Made by a program: the position numbers and the translations under genes. A DNA stretch of 64,000 nt from Gemmatimonadota bacterium (GTDB lineage Bacteria > Gemmatimonadota > Gemmatimonadetes > Gemmatimonadales > GWC2-71-9), in NCBI GenBank assembly GCA_009692185.1, contig SHZT01000010.1:1-64000 (forward strand), given 5' to 3'. Shown here in pieces: positions 23,991-32,468 of the stretch. The notes beneath the pieces are model-generated. The model was given only the letters and a program-made list of their open reading frames with translations, was not told the origin of the DNA and made no database searches. Each line of letters begins with the position of its first letter. Position 1 is the stretch's first letter.

Positions 23991-24015
23991 TGGCACCTGT
24001 AGCGAGGACTGGGCA

Positions 24016-24042
24016 AGAAAAACGGGGTCAAAAAGACCCCGT
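24016..24042 (-). terminator. Terminator-like hairpin in the gyrA leader
   Basis: On the minus strand ACGGGGTC (24042-24035), loop TTTTT, GACCCCGT (24029-24022) is followed by TTTTC. It is a good intrinsic terminator lying between the alcohol dehydrogenase gene and gyrA. Only 31 bases separate it from the gyrA ATG, too few for another promoter, so gyrA transcripts must pass through it. Confidence 0.75.
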
Positions 24043-24055
24043 CGGAGGTCTCAGT

Positions 24056-24084
24056 AACATACCTGGACCCAGTCCGCGGGGCAA
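24056..24084 (-). promoter_or_regulatory. Possible gyrA promoter upstream of the leader hairpin
   Basis: Minus strand TTGCCC (24084-24079), 17-base spacer, TATGTT (24061-24056). Each hexamer matches four of six consensus bases. If used, the transcript would start just before the hairpin. The evidence is consensus only. Confidence 0.35.
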
Positions 24085-24132
24085 CGTTGTAATTGATTGT
24101 GGCGTAGTGGTTTAGAGACCGTCAGAATGTCC

Positions 24133-25164
24133 TCAGATTTCGACGACAACCTTGCCGAACTGCACTCCACTCTCAAGTCGCTCGAAGGCCTGCAGGGCCT
24201 TTTGCATTGGGAACGTCGAGTCCACGGTGGGCTTGAGGTGTCCCTCCCCCAGTTGCCGCACGATCTCCTTGAACTCGGCCTCGTTCCCCATGGTCGAGCC
24301 CATGATCGTCCACTGGTACCAGAAGAGCCGGCGGACGTCGGTGAGCAGCTTGTGCCCGCTGGTCCCGCCGCAGGTCACGAGCCGGCCCCCACGGCCCAGG
24401 GCCCGGAGCGACTGTTCCCAGGTGGCCTCGCCGACGTTTTCGACGATGACGTCCACGCCCCTCTTGCCGGTCAGGACCCGGACCTCCTTGGCGACATCCA
24501 CCTTGTGGTGATTGATCCCCACGTCCGCGCCCAGCGCCTTCGCCCGCGCAAGTTTCTCCTCGCTCCCGGACGTCACGATCACCCGGGCCCCCGCGAGACG
24601 GGCAATCTTGAGCGCAGCGAGCGATACCCCGCCCCCGATGCCCCAGATGAGCACCGTGTCGGTCGCCTTCACCCGGGCGCGCGTGGTCATCATGCGCCAG
24701 GCGGTGAGCGTGACGAGGGTAAAGGCCGCGGCCTCCGGCCAGCCGATGCCAGCCGGCACGACTGCCACGTTGGATTCCGGTACGGTCACGTATTCGGCCA
24801 GCGTCCCGGAGACGTGCTCGCCCATCAGGCGGTACTCGACGCACAGCGATTGCTCGCCGGCACCGCAGTACTCGCATTTTCCGCAGGATAACCCCGGGTT
24901 GAGCAACACCCGGTCCCCCACCTTCACCGTGCGGACGTCGCCGCCCACCTCCTCCACGACGCCGGCGCCGTCACCACTCGGGATGTGCGGGAACTTGAGA
25001 TTGAGGCCGGGCAGGCCCTCGAGGGTCCAGAGATCGAGGTGGTTGAGTGCCGCCGCGTGCATCCGCACGAGGACGTGGCGGCTACTGGCAATGGCGGGCC
25101 TGGGAAGGTCGGCCATTTCGAGCTGCGAGAGGCCGCCGTGGCCTCTCATAACGAGCGCCTTCAC
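24133..25164 (-). CDS. Zinc-type alcohol dehydrogenase / quinone oxidoreductase family protein
   Basis: The 343-residue medium-chain dehydrogenase has an N-terminal GroES-like domain with HIPSGDGAGVVEEVGGDV. The structural zinc cysteines (CGKCEYCGAGEQSLC) are present, and the Rossmann domain contains IWGIGGGVSLAALKIARLAGARV. The first catalytic-zinc ligand position is not a clear Cys (AALNHLDLWTL), as in some quinone-reductase-like members. Substrate and cofactor are unknown; NADPH or NADH is likely. It lies 16 bases after the BIG2/TolB gene and is probably in that transcript, ending before the gyrA hairpin. Confidence 0.85.
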   Translation of the reverse strand: MKALVMRGHGGLSQLEMADLPRPAIASSRHVLVRMHAAALNHLDLWTLEGLPGLNLKFPHIPSGDGAGVVEEVGGDVRTVKVGDRVLLNPGLSCGKCEYCGAGEQSLCVEYRLMGEHVSGTLAEYVTVPESNVAVVPAGIGWPEAAAFTLVTLTAWRMMTTRARVKATDTVLIWGIGGGVSLAALKIARLAGARVIVTSGSEEKLARAKALGADVGINHHKVDVAKEVRVLTGKRGVDVIVENVGEATWEQSLRALGRGGRLVTCGGTSGHKLLTDVRRLFWYQWTIMGSTMGNEAEFKEIVRQLGEGHLKPTVDSTFPMQKALQAFERLESGVQFGKVVVEI

Positions 25165-25180
25165 GAAATGAAGGTGCGGG

Positions 25181-27436
25181 TCACCGACGGAATGACGGTG
25201 AGAATATCTGTTCCTGTGGATTCGCGGTCGGCACCTCGATGCGTATCCCGCCCGGGGCCGTGGGCAGCAGGATGAGCTTGCTCGAGGGAACGCGCCCGCG
25301 GACCTGCACGCTCGCGATGACCGCGATCATGTCTCCCTCGCGGGAAACGGAGAAGTCGCTGACGTTCATGTCCGTCGGCGTGAGGTTGGTGACCGGGCCA
25401 CCGGCGGCCTCGGCGCGCACCGCGACGCGAAGGACCGGAGCGTTTCGCGCGGGACCCTGCTTCTGTTCCTGTACAAAGCCGAGTTTGCCGTCGGGAAACC
25501 AGACCGGCATCATCTCGACCGCCGGGCTCCGGGTCACGTTCCGCTGGTTCGCCCCCCCGAGGTCCATCAGGTAGACCTCGTAGTTGCCGTCCCGGGTGGA
25601 CGTAAACGCGATGCTCTTGCCGTCTGGGGAGACCGTGGGCTGAGAGTTGAATGCGGGGCCCTCGGTAAGGCGTTTTGCCTCGGACCCTTCGGCGTTCATG
25701 ATCCAGACCTGGTATGAGCCGGTCGCGTTGGACGCATAGACCAGCTGCTTCCCGTCGGGTGTCCACCGTGGCGAGTCTTCCCCGCCCGCCGTACTGGTCA
25801 GCCGCCGGGCGTTCGAGCCGTCGGCGTCCATGACATAGATCTCCTGATTCTGATCGCGCGTGGAGATGAACGCGATGCTCGAGCCATCGGGGGAAAACGA
25901 CCCGCTGACATCGCTGGCGGGCTGCGCCGTCAACCTCGTGAATGCCCCGGGGGCCGCCCGGCTGGTCGTGTAGAGGTCCGCGTTACCGCCCTCGCGGGTC
26001 GAAACCACGAGCAGCTCGTTCTGCACGAACACCCGCACCGTGTCGGTCTTGCCCCACGTCGTCGTCGCCGTGATCAACGCCTGCCCCAAGCCCGTGGCCA
26101 TCACCGAGCCATCGTTGTCCACCGTCGCAACGGTGGGCGCCGACGTACCCCAGCGAAGCCCGTTGGCGGGACCGAAAGGCCGCCCGTTGTCGTCCACGAA
26201 CGACGCGCCGACCCGGGCGTGTTCGCCGGGCGCGATGCCGACGCGGTGGGTGCTCAGGCCGATCCCCCCGGCGACCACGCTGACGATCCACGCCGTGTCA
26301 CCCCACCCCGGGGCGCTGACCCTTAGGCGGGTAAGACCCAGGCGTTTGGGTGTCGCGATCCCCGTGTTGGGATCGAAACCGATCACCATGCTGTCCAGCA
26401 GCGTCCATTGGACCCGCGCTTCCGGAATGGCTGAACCGTCGGACGCCTGCGGCTGGGCGATGAAGCGGGCTGTTCCGCCCAGGGACACGCGTACGGTGTC
26501 CCGCGCCGGTGGGGACAGGGACAGGAACTCGATGGCCTTGTGAACCACGATGGGCGCCCGGATCTCCTGCAGGTACCCGCTGATCACGATCTCCGCCCGG
26601 CCGCCGGACACCGCGCTGACCACGCCGAATGGCGTTACCCGCGCGATGCTCTCGTCGGTCGAGCGCCACTGCACGGAGGTCACCGGGATGCGGCGGTTGC
26701 TCTGGTCGGGGATCACCACCATCAGGGTGTCCATCATGCCGGGCGACATCATGCCGCCCTGGGCGCGGCGAATCACCGCGAGCCCGGCATTCGAAACCTG
26801 GACCGGCACGCGGGACACGATGCCGCTCGTCCCCTGGACCTCGATCAACCCCTGGCCGGGGCTGATCGCGACTACCTGCCCGCTCGGGTCAACCGATGCG
26901 ACGGTGGGCAGGAGCGACTTCCAGGTCACGGCCATAGGCGTCGCGGCGGTTCCATCCTCCCTCAGGAACTCCACGGTGGGGCGGACCGCCTCACCCGGGA
27001 GCATGTAGAGGGCGCCGGGATTCACCTTGATCAGGGCAGCACCACCCGCATTGGCGAGGGGCGGCGGGGCGACGGGTCCGGCCCCTCCGACCTTCACTTC
27101 GACCGTTGCGGTGCCGCGTTTTGGCCCGGCCCAGGCCTCGACGATGGCCGACCCTGCGCTGACGCCTACGAGGACGGCGATGTCCTGCGACGTGCTATCA
27201 ACGTGAATCTGGACGACCTGGGGGTTCGACATGGTCCACCGGAGCCGTTCGATCGGAACGACGTTGCCGTTGGCGGCGTAGGCGGTCGCGAAAACGCTGC
27301 TCCGGCCACCAACCGCCACGGTCACGCTGGGTGGCGCTATCTGCACATCGGCCACGGCCTGGGCCGCGAGCGTGCCGAACCCGCCGAGCATGAGCCCGGC
27401 GAGGGTGCTGGCAACGCTCCGCGACGTCGGTGACAT
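25181..27436 (-). CDS. Secreted protein with Ig-like (BIG2) repeats and a TolB-type beta-propeller
   Basis: From ATG 27436 the product is 751 residues: a signal peptide (STLAGLMLGGFGTLAAQA), then roughly five BIG2-like Ig modules (such as LRWTMSNPQVVQI and VTWKSLLPTVASVDPSGQVV) across about residues 25-510. The C-terminal part (about 510-745) has TolB/PD40 propeller blades: GSFSPDGSSIAFISTRD, SPRWTPDGKQLVYASNA and PTVSPDGKSIAFTSTRDGN. The family is common in soil bacteria. Such proteins are exported and may bind proteins or polysaccharide at the surface; no enzyme motif is seen. Longer in-frame starts would run into the divergent promoter region and lack a signal peptide at the N-terminus. 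Confidence 0.8.
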   Translation of the reverse strand: MSPTSRSVASTLAGLMLGGFGTLAAQAVADVQIAPPSVTVAVGGRSSVFATAYAANGNVVPIERLRWTMSNPQVVQIHVDSTSQDIAVLVGVSAGSAIVEAWAGPKRGTATVEVKVGGAGPVAPPPLANAGGAALIKVNPGALYMLPGEAVRPTVEFLREDGTAATPMAVTWKSLLPTVASVDPSGQVVAISPGQGLIEVQGTSGIVSRVPVQVSNAGLAVIRRAQGGMMSPGMMDTLMVVIPDQSNRRIPVTSVQWRSTDESIARVTPFGVVSAVSGGRAEIVISGYLQEIRAPIVVHKAIEFLSLSPPARDTVRVSLGGTARFIAQPQASDGSAIPEARVQWTLLDSMVIGFDPNTGIATPKRLGLTRLRVSAPGWGDTAWIVSVVAGGIGLSTHRVGIAPGEHARVGASFVDDNGRPFGPANGLRWGTSAPTVATVDNDGSVMATGLGQALITATTTWGKTDTVRVFVQNELLVVSTREGGNADLYTTSRAAPGAFTRLTAQPASDVSGSFSPDGSSIAFISTRDQNQEIYVMDADGSNARRLTSTAGGEDSPRWTPDGKQLVYASNATGSYQVWIMNAEGSEAKRLTEGPAFNSQPTVSPDGKSIAFTSTRDGNYEVYLMDLGGANQRNVTRSPAVEMMPVWFPDGKLGFVQEQKQGPARNAPVLRVAVRAEAAGGPVTNLTPTDMNVSDFSVSREGDMIAVIASVQVRGRVPSSKLILLPTAPGGIRIEVPTANPQEQIFSPSFRR

Positions 27437-27624
27437 GATCTTTAGACCCGGGTTGGGGAAAGTCCGTAACCGCAAAGCCCGTAGGGAGATAACCGGACAC
27501 CAAGCATCCGAACGTAGCTCGCCTGAACGCGGAGTGTCAAGCAACTCGCGCGCTCCTCTTGCGCGGTGCCGTCGCACACACGAAATCTATAGCCCGGCAG
27601 CCACTTATTTGGAGGTAGATCACA

Positions 27625-27945
27625 ATGAGCTTGACCCACGACTTGAGCGCTTCGGGGCCTGGGGGCCCTGGCATGTGGGATCCCATGCCGCTGACGCCGC
27701 CTCTCAGACCAGCCGAGACGGCCCCACCGGCAATCTGGTCTCAGCCGGCCCCGGCGGCCGCACCGGCCGGTGGCAGCAAGTCTGCCGCCAAGCCCAAGAA
27801 GAAGGCCGCCAAGAAGAAGGCTGCAAAGCCGAAGAAGAAGGCCGCCAAGAAGAAGGCTGCAAAGCCGAAGAAGAAGGCCGCCAAGAAGGTTAAGAAGGCC
27901 AAGAAGGCCAAGAAGGCCAAGAAGGGGAAGAAGAAAAAGCGGTGA
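27625..27945 (+). CDS. Lysine-rich histone H1-like protein
   Basis: The 106-residue protein has a Pro/Ala/Ser-rich N-terminal half (about 1-50) and a C-terminal half made almost only of Lys, Ala and Pro. Repeats of AAKPKKKAAKKK are followed by KKAKKAKKAKK and end GKKKKR. This is the composition of eukaryotic H1 tails and bacterial H1-like/AlgP-type DNA-binding proteins, so it probably coats DNA or RNA non-specifically. A GGAGGT lies eight bases before the ATG. The GC-rich AAG/GCC codons produce an internal 36-bp tandem repeat, so length variation between strains is likely. Its stop overlaps the GTG of the amidohydrolase gene. Confidence 0.8.
   Translation: MSLTHDLSASGPGGPGMWDPMPLTPPLRPAETAPPAIWSQPAPAAAPAGGSKSAAKPKKKAAKKKAAKPKKKAAKKKAAKPKKKAAKKVKKAKKAKKAKKGKKKKR
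27805..27876 (+). repeat. 36-bp tandem repeat within the H1-like gene
   Basis: Two perfect 36-bp copies (27805-27840 and 27841-27876) begin GCCGCCAAGAAGAAGGCTGC, followed by a partial third copy. The period is a multiple of three, so gain or loss of units keeps the frame and changes the length of the lysine-rich tail by 12 residues. Confidence 0.85.
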
Positions 27946-29321
27946 GCCTGGCACTCTGGGGAAAGCGGGAAGGGGTCAGTCCCCTTCCCGCTTTTTGTTT
28001 TCTGGTCCTGGGCGCCGCCGCATGCGCCAAGCCGGCGCCGCCGCCGAGCGTCACCGCCTTCGTCGGCGCAAACGTGTTCGACGGAACCGGCCATGCCCCG
28101 ATCCGGAACGCCGTGATACTGGTTCGCGACGGGCGGATCATCGAGATGGGCCCCAACGTCAGCATTCCCGTAGGCGCCCGGTGGGTCGGGCTGGACGGGA
28201 AATGGGTGATCCCCGGGCTGATTGACGGCCACGTCCACGTCGATCGGTGGGCCATGTCGCGCTACCTGGCGTACGGGGTCACCAGCGTGCGAGATGTCGG
28301 GAACGACACGGACAGCATCGTCGCGTGGCGAGGGGAAGTCGGCGCGGGAACGATTGCGGGCCCCCGGCTCTTCATATCAGGCGCCCAGATTGACGGGGCC
28401 CCCGCCATCTGGGGCAGCTCGACCGAGCTCCACAGCCCGGACGAGGCCGCGGCGGCTGTCGCAGCCCGGGCCGCCGTCAACGTCTCGCAAATCAAGCTCT
28501 ACGTGCACACCACGCTCCCCCTCATGGAAGCGGTGGTGCGCGAGGCGCACGCGCGCGGGATCCCGGTCACGGCACACCTGGGCAGGGTGGACGCGCTCAC
28601 CGCCGCGAAAGCGGGCGTGGACGCCATCGAGCACCTGTCCGGGGTGGTTGAGGCGACGGTGCGGGATCCCCGGCCCTACTTCGCGGCGCATGAAAAGTTC
28701 TTCGACGGCTGGAAGGCGTTTCTACGGGGGTGGGCAGGCCTCGACTCCACGTCGCTGGACGGGACCGCCGCGGCGCTGATCAAGACCGGCCTGACCATCG
28801 TCCCGACGCTGGTACAGTCGGAGACGTATGCGCACCTGAATGACGCGGCGTACGCCCACGGGCTCGACGTGGCCGGCGTGCCGGGAGACATCCAGGCTTC
28901 GTGGGATATGCCCGACCTGCTTCGCCGGGCGGCGATCAGTGACGCCGACTTCGCCACGTTCCGGCGCTCGCGCATTCAGGAAGACTTGTTCGTGCGCCGG
29001 TATCGGGCGCTGGGCGGCAAGGTGGTTGCCGGGAGCGATTCACCGAATCAACTGCTGGCCCCGGGCGCGTCACTGCACCATGAGCTCGCCCTGCTGGTAC
29101 AGGCCGGCCTGTCGCCCTCGGATGCGCTCGTGTCTGCGACCAGCGCGGCGGCGACGTTGCTTCACGCGGACTCGATCGGCGTCCTGGCGCCGGGCAAGCT
29201 GGCGGATTTCGTCGTTCTGGTGGGAGACCCCCTGGCCGATATTGCCAACGTGGGGAGAATCGAACTCGTCGTGTTAGCCGGCCGGCGCTACCCGGCAGCG
29301 GAACTCAGGAAGAACTGGTAA
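27942..29321 (+). CDS. Amidohydrolase-family lipoprotein (imidazolonepropionase-like)
   Basis: The 459-residue metal hydrolase starts at GTG 27942, overlapping the H1-like stop (GTGA). Its first 30 residues give a weak lipoprotein signal (LPAFCFLVLGAAAC). The amidohydrolase barrel carries the HxH motif in LIDGHVHVDRW, further ligands in VTAHLGRVDAL and IEHLSG, and Asp in AGSDSPN. Relatives include imidazolonepropionase, prolidase-like and other deacylating enzymes; the substrate is unknown. Codons 8-20 double as an intrinsic terminator, and no other start codon exists before the signal sequence. The 3' end overlaps the nickel-transporter gene by 17 bases tail to tail. Confidence 0.8.
   Translation: MSLALWGKREGVSPLPAFCFLVLGAAACAKPAPPPSVTAFVGANVFDGTGHAPIRNAVILVRDGRIIEMGPNVSIPVGARWVGLDGKWVIPGLIDGHVHVDRWAMSRYLAYGVTSVRDVGNDTDSIVAWRGEVGAGTIAGPRLFISGAQIDGAPAIWGSSTELHSPDEAAAAVAARAAVNVSQIKLYVHTTLPLMEAVVREAHARGIPVTAHLGRVDALTAAKAGVDAIEHLSGVVEATVRDPRPYFAAHEKFFDGWKAFLRGWAGLDSTSLDGTAAALIKTGLTIVPTLVQSETYAHLNDAAYAHGLDVAGVPGDIQASWDMPDLLRRAAISDADFATFRRSRIQEDLFVRRYRALGGKVVAGSDSPNQLLAPGASLHHELALLVQAGLSPSDALVSATSAAATLLHADSIGVLAPGKLADFVVLVGDPLADIANVGRIELVVLAGRRYPAAELRKNW
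27962..28001 (+). terminator. Intrinsic terminator embedded in the amidohydrolase start region
   Basis: AAAGCGGGAAGGGG (27962-27975) pairs with CCCCTTCCCGCTTT (27981-27994) across a five-base loop, followed by TTGTTTT. The 14-bp perfect stem with a U-tract is the strongest terminator in the window. It begins 17 bases after the H1-like stop but lies inside the next reading frame. Confidence 0.9.
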
Positions 29322-30006
29322 GACGCACCAACCACCACACTCCCACGGCCATGCTGAGGAATGCCGTACCAAACGCCAGCCCGCGCGCCAGCCGGACCGA
29401 CTCTGCCGCCCGGCCAACCGCCAGTGCGGCGGCGCCGGCGTACGCACCCATGCCGAGGATCGTGCCGATTCCGAATGCCAGCAGGTACCCCAGCGCAGCC
29501 CCCAGGCTCGGCATGAGCGTCACCGGGACGAGGGCCACCACTGGGGCGGAGCCCGCGAGGCCGTGCACCGCACCGACCAGCGTCGAGAGATGCGCGTGGC
29601 GGGTTTCGGGCGCGTGCACATGGTCATGATGGTGATGCGCCGGGCTGGTCCCGTGAGTGTGGAGGTGGCCGTGGCTCCCGTGTTCTTCGGGTCCGTGAAG
29701 GTGCAGGCGCCGCGCGTTGAACCAGGCCCACACGCCCACCCCGATCAGTGCCAGCCCCACGCCTGCTTCGAGCCACGTTTGCGCCGATTCGGGAACCCGG
29801 AGCCCGCTCGCGGCGAGAAGACCGCCCGCCACGAGGACGACGGCCGCGTGGCCAATGCCCCAGCGCACGCCGAACCCCAGCGCCGAACGGAGACGGGGGT
29901 TGCCGCCCACGAAGGCGCCCAGCGCCACCATGTGGTCCACTTCGAGGGCGTGGGCCGTGCCCAGCGCGAAGGCGGCGGCGTAGGCGGCCCAGAGTTCACT
30001 CAACAC
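29305..30006 (-). CDS. Nickel/cobalt transporter-like membrane protein (NicO/HupE-type)
   Basis: The 233-residue integral membrane protein has about six hydrophobic segments. An N-terminal HALEVDHMV motif resembles the HX4DH nickel-transporter signature. A central loop is rich in His (about 105-140, GSHGHLHTHGTSPAHHHHDHVH), a typical metal-gathering stretch. It probably moves Ni2+ or Co2+ across the inner membrane; the direction is unknown. Its start is 26 bases from the divergent selD, which may hint at a shared metal/selenium or hydrogenase context, though no hydrogenase or urease gene is in the window. Confidence 0.8.
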   Translation of the reverse strand: MLSELWAAYAAAFALGTAHALEVDHMVALGAFVGGNPRLRSALGFGVRWGIGHAAVVLVAGGLLAASGLRVPESAQTWLEAGVGLALIGVGVWAWFNARRLHLHGPEEHGSHGHLHTHGTSPAHHHHDHVHAPETRHAHLSTLVGAVHGLAGSAPVVALVPVTLMPSLGAALGYLLAFGIGTILGMGAYAGAAALAVGRAAESVRLARGLAFGTAFLSMAVGVWWLVRLTSSS

Positions 30007-30032
30007 GTGACGAAGCTCCCGGTGAGAGACCT

Positions 30033-31088
30033 ATGACTGCCCGCGTCCGGCTGACATCACTGTCCCATGGGGCGGGCTGCGCATGCAAGCTCGGCGCCGA
30101 CGAGCTGGCCGAAGTCCTCAAGCACGTGCCGCAGATCAGCGACCCGCGGGTCCTGGTGGACGCCGCCACGCGGGACGATGCCGCGGTGTTCCAGTTTTCG
30201 GAGGACCGGGCCCTGGTTGCGACGCTGGATTTCTTCGCGCCCATCGTGGACGACCCGTACGCGTTCGGCGCGATCGCGGCAGCCAATGCGCTCAGCGACA
30301 TCTACTCCATGGGCGGAACGCCGCTCCTTGCCCTGAACATTCTCGCGTGGCCCCGGAAACCGGAGATCCTCGAGCTGCTCGGCGAGGTCCTCCGCGGCGG
30401 CGTAGAGACCGTCAACGCAGCCGGGGCGCTCCTCGTGGGTGGTCATTCGATCGACGACCCGGAACCAAAATACGGCATGGTGGCCCTGGGCGAGGTGCGC
30501 CCCGAAAACCTGATCACCAACGCAGGCGCCAAGGCAGGCGACCGCCTGGTCCTTACAAAGGCGATCGGGACGGGCGTCCTGTCCACGGCGCTCAAGCAGG
30601 ACCTCTTGTCGGAGGCGGACATCGAACCGGCCGTCCGGTCCATGAAGATGCTCAATGCCCTGGCGGCGGCCGCCATGCGGGCGGTCGGGAAGGCCGCGCA
30701 TGCGGCCACGGATGTCACCGGGTTCGGCCTCCTCGGTCACCTGGGCAACATGGTGCAGGCGAGCAAGGTGGGCGCGCGAGTCCAGGCCGGCGCGGTTCCG
30801 CTCCTGCCCCATGCGCGGGAGATGACGGCCCGGGGAGGCGTGCCGGGCGGGACGGAGCGCAACCGCCGCAGCACCGAAGCGGCAACCGCATGGGCGGGCG
30901 CTGTCGCCGAGGCGGACCGCATCCTCCTCAATGACGCGCAGACTTCGGGCGGCCTGCTCATCGCGGTAGATTCTTCGCGCACCGACGAGCTCGTCCGTGC
31001 GCTCAGGAAAATCGGGGAGCCGGTGACGGCCGCCGTGATCGGCGAGATCACGGCCGGGCCCGTGGGAACCATCGAGGTGACGGCATAA
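30033..31088 (+). CDS. selD: Selenide, water dikinase (selenophosphate synthetase)
   Basis: The 351-residue enzyme makes selenophosphate from selenide and ATP for selenocysteine or 2-selenouridine synthesis. The N-terminal glycine-rich loop reads HGAGCACKLGADEL: Cys16 and Lys19 align with the catalytic Cys17/Lys20 of E. coli SelD. It is therefore a Cys, not a Sec, form. DDAAVFQF, the ALSDIYSMGG metal/ATP region and VTGFGLLGHL are also present. The start ATG 30033 is chosen at the family's normal N-terminus. SelA/SelB or MnmH are not in the window. It heads a long plus-strand operon. Confidence 0.93.
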   Translation: MTARVRLTSLSHGAGCACKLGADELAEVLKHVPQISDPRVLVDAATRDDAAVFQFSEDRALVATLDFFAPIVDDPYAFGAIAAANALSDIYSMGGTPLLALNILAWPRKPEILELLGEVLRGGVETVNAAGALLVGGHSIDDPEPKYGMVALGEVRPENLITNAGAKAGDRLVLTKAIGTGVLSTALKQDLLSEADIEPAVRSMKMLNALAAAAMRAVGKAAHAATDVTGFGLLGHLGNMVQASKVGARVQAGAVPLLPHAREMTARGGVPGGTERNRRSTEAATAWAGAVAEADRILLNDAQTSGGLLIAVDSSRTDELVRALRKIGEPVTAAVIGEITAGPVGTIEVTA

Positions 31089-31702
31089 TGTCGGGGCTGG
31101 TCGTAGTGCACGCGGACGAAAGCTGCCTGGGGAATACCCGGGAAACGCCGAGCAAGGGTGGCGCGGCGTCGCTGATCGAAATCCGGGTGGGCGGCAAGAT
31201 CACCCGCCACGACCTGTACATATCCTCGCCCGCGACGACCAACAACCGGATGGCCCTGAACGGCGCGATCGCCACGTTCGCCCTGCTGTCGAAGAAGGGC
31301 CGGCACCTGACGGTCCTGTATATCTCCGACTCCGAGTACCTGGTGAAGGGCATGACCGAGTGGGTCCCGGGGTGGGAATCGCGCGGCTGGAAGCGAAAAA
31401 GCGGCGCGCTGGAAAACGTGGAACTCTGGCAGGCGCTGGTGAAAGTGAGCCGCGAACACAAGCCGGTGTGGCAATGGGTGCGGGGCCACAACGGCCACCC
31501 GAAGAATGAGTATGCCAATGACCTCGCCATTCGGGCGGCGACCGAGCAGTTGATGTCTGAGGGAGCAGTACCCTCGGAGTTCCCGGCATGGCTTGCAGTC
31601 CAGCGCGGCAAGGACCTGTTCCCGGGCTATGATCCCGACGCGGACTTCGCCCAGCTCGAATCCGGGCTCCGGGGCGGCAGCAATGGAAAGGTGCGGGCAT
31701 GA
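31088..31702 (+). CDS. RNase HI-like protein
   Basis: The 204-residue protein has the RNase H fold: an acidic residue in VVHADESCLGN, NNRMALNGAIATFALL with the second helix, LTVLYISDSEYLVKGM with the third acidic residue, and WVRGHNGHPKNEYANDLA with the histidine and final Asp. All four catalytic acidic positions and the GHxGxPxNExAD-type motif are kept. It should cut RNA in RNA-DNA hybrids. A 45-residue C-terminal extension is not typical. The ATG overlaps the selD stop by one base (TAATG). Confidence 0.85.
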   Translation: MSGLVVVHADESCLGNTRETPSKGGAASLIEIRVGGKITRHDLYISSPATTNNRMALNGAIATFALLSKKGRHLTVLYISDSEYLVKGMTEWVPGWESRGWKRKSGALENVELWQALVKVSREHKPVWQWVRGHNGHPKNEYANDLAIRAATEQLMSEGAVPSEFPAWLAVQRGKDLFPGYDPDADFAQLESGLRGGSNGKVRA

Positions 31703-32199
31703 CGGTTTACAAGGACGGGGTGAGCGCGAACACCCATGCGCTCAACCTCCTGCCCGACGGGGGCGCCGAGGACACGAACCGTATTCCTCTATACGAGGTC
31801 TACATGCGCATGGCCGAGGAGCTGGCCAAGCGTTCGACCTGCGCGCGACTGCAGGTCGGGACCGTGGTGACCGACGCCTTTCTCCAGAACGTCCTGGCCA
31901 TCGGATACAACGGGAATGCGCGGGGGCTCCCCAACAAGTGCGACTCGGCGGTGCCGGGCCAGTGCGGGTGCCTGCACTCCGAGGTGAATGCGCTGGTGAA
32001 GGCCACGGGCGGCCAGCGGGACAAGGTAGTGTTCGTGACGAACAGCCCCTGCGTCATGTGCGCCAAGCTGATGATCAACTCGGGCGCGACCCACGTGTTC
32101 TACCGCCGTGCGTATCGTGACCCGTCGGGAATCGAGGTCCTGGCCGCGGCCGGCGTGGTGCCCGTTCTGTACGACCGCTGGGAGCAGACCTGGCGATGA
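31699..32199 (+). CDS. Deoxycytidylate (dCMP) deaminase-like protein
   Basis: The 166-residue protein has the cytidine/deoxycytidylate deaminase zinc site: CLHSEVNAL (HxE) and NSPCVMCAKLMINSG (PCxxC). It also has SKRSTCAR-like and GYNGNARGLPNKCD segments typical of dCMP deaminase. It would deaminate dCMP to dUMP for thymidylate synthesis; thyA lies 8.5 kb downstream in the same direction. The ATG overlaps the RNase H stop (ATGA). A tRNA- or guanine-deaminase role is less likely given the GYNG motif. Confidence 0.85.
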   Translation: MTVYKDGVSANTHALNLLPDGGAEDTNRIPLYEVYMRMAEELAKRSTCARLQVGTVVTDAFLQNVLAIGYNGNARGLPNKCDSAVPGQCGCLHSEVNALVKATGGQRDKVVFVTNSPCVMCAKLMINSGATHVFYRRAYRDPSGIEVLAAAGVVPVLYDRWEQTWR

Positions 32200-32468
32200 C
32201 CCAGCACCCGGACGACGTCCAGCGGCTCTTCGACCGGCTGGTCGAGGTGCTGGCCGGCCGCGCGCCGCACCTGCTCGACGCGCCGATTCCCGTTTCTGAT
32301 CTGTATGAGACGCTGGTGCCCTACCGGACCCACCGGACATCGCTCGGCTTCGATTCCCACCAGGACTACGAGATGGCGCTCCTCCGCCTCCTCGCCGGCG
32401 AGCATGGCCTGGTGGACCTGGATAACGACGAAGCGACGAGGCCCTGCACGACGAGACGCGCGCGGTGA
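32196..32468 (+). pseudogene. Zinc-ribbon hypothetical protein, N-terminal part (frameshifted)
   Basis: The frame starts MTQHPDDVQRLFDRLVEVLA and shows a helical domain to about residue 77 (LLRLLAGEHGLVDLDNDEA). It then loses sense and stops at 32468. In a neighbouring frame EALHDETRAVNPHPGAFRAW continues directly into the zinc-ribbon gene, so a single-base loss near 32436 probably split one protein of about 215 residues. The ATG overlaps the deaminase stop (ATGA). I do not recognise a function for the N-terminal domain. Confidence 0.6.

Noticed and set aside
27805-27876. CRISPR or intergenic repeat
   Set aside because: The 36-bp repeat has no spacers and is coding sequence for the lysine-rich tail.
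30033-31088. Selenocysteine version of SelD
   Set aside because: The catalytic position is an ordinary Cys codon and no in-frame TGA with a following SECIS-like hairpin is present there.
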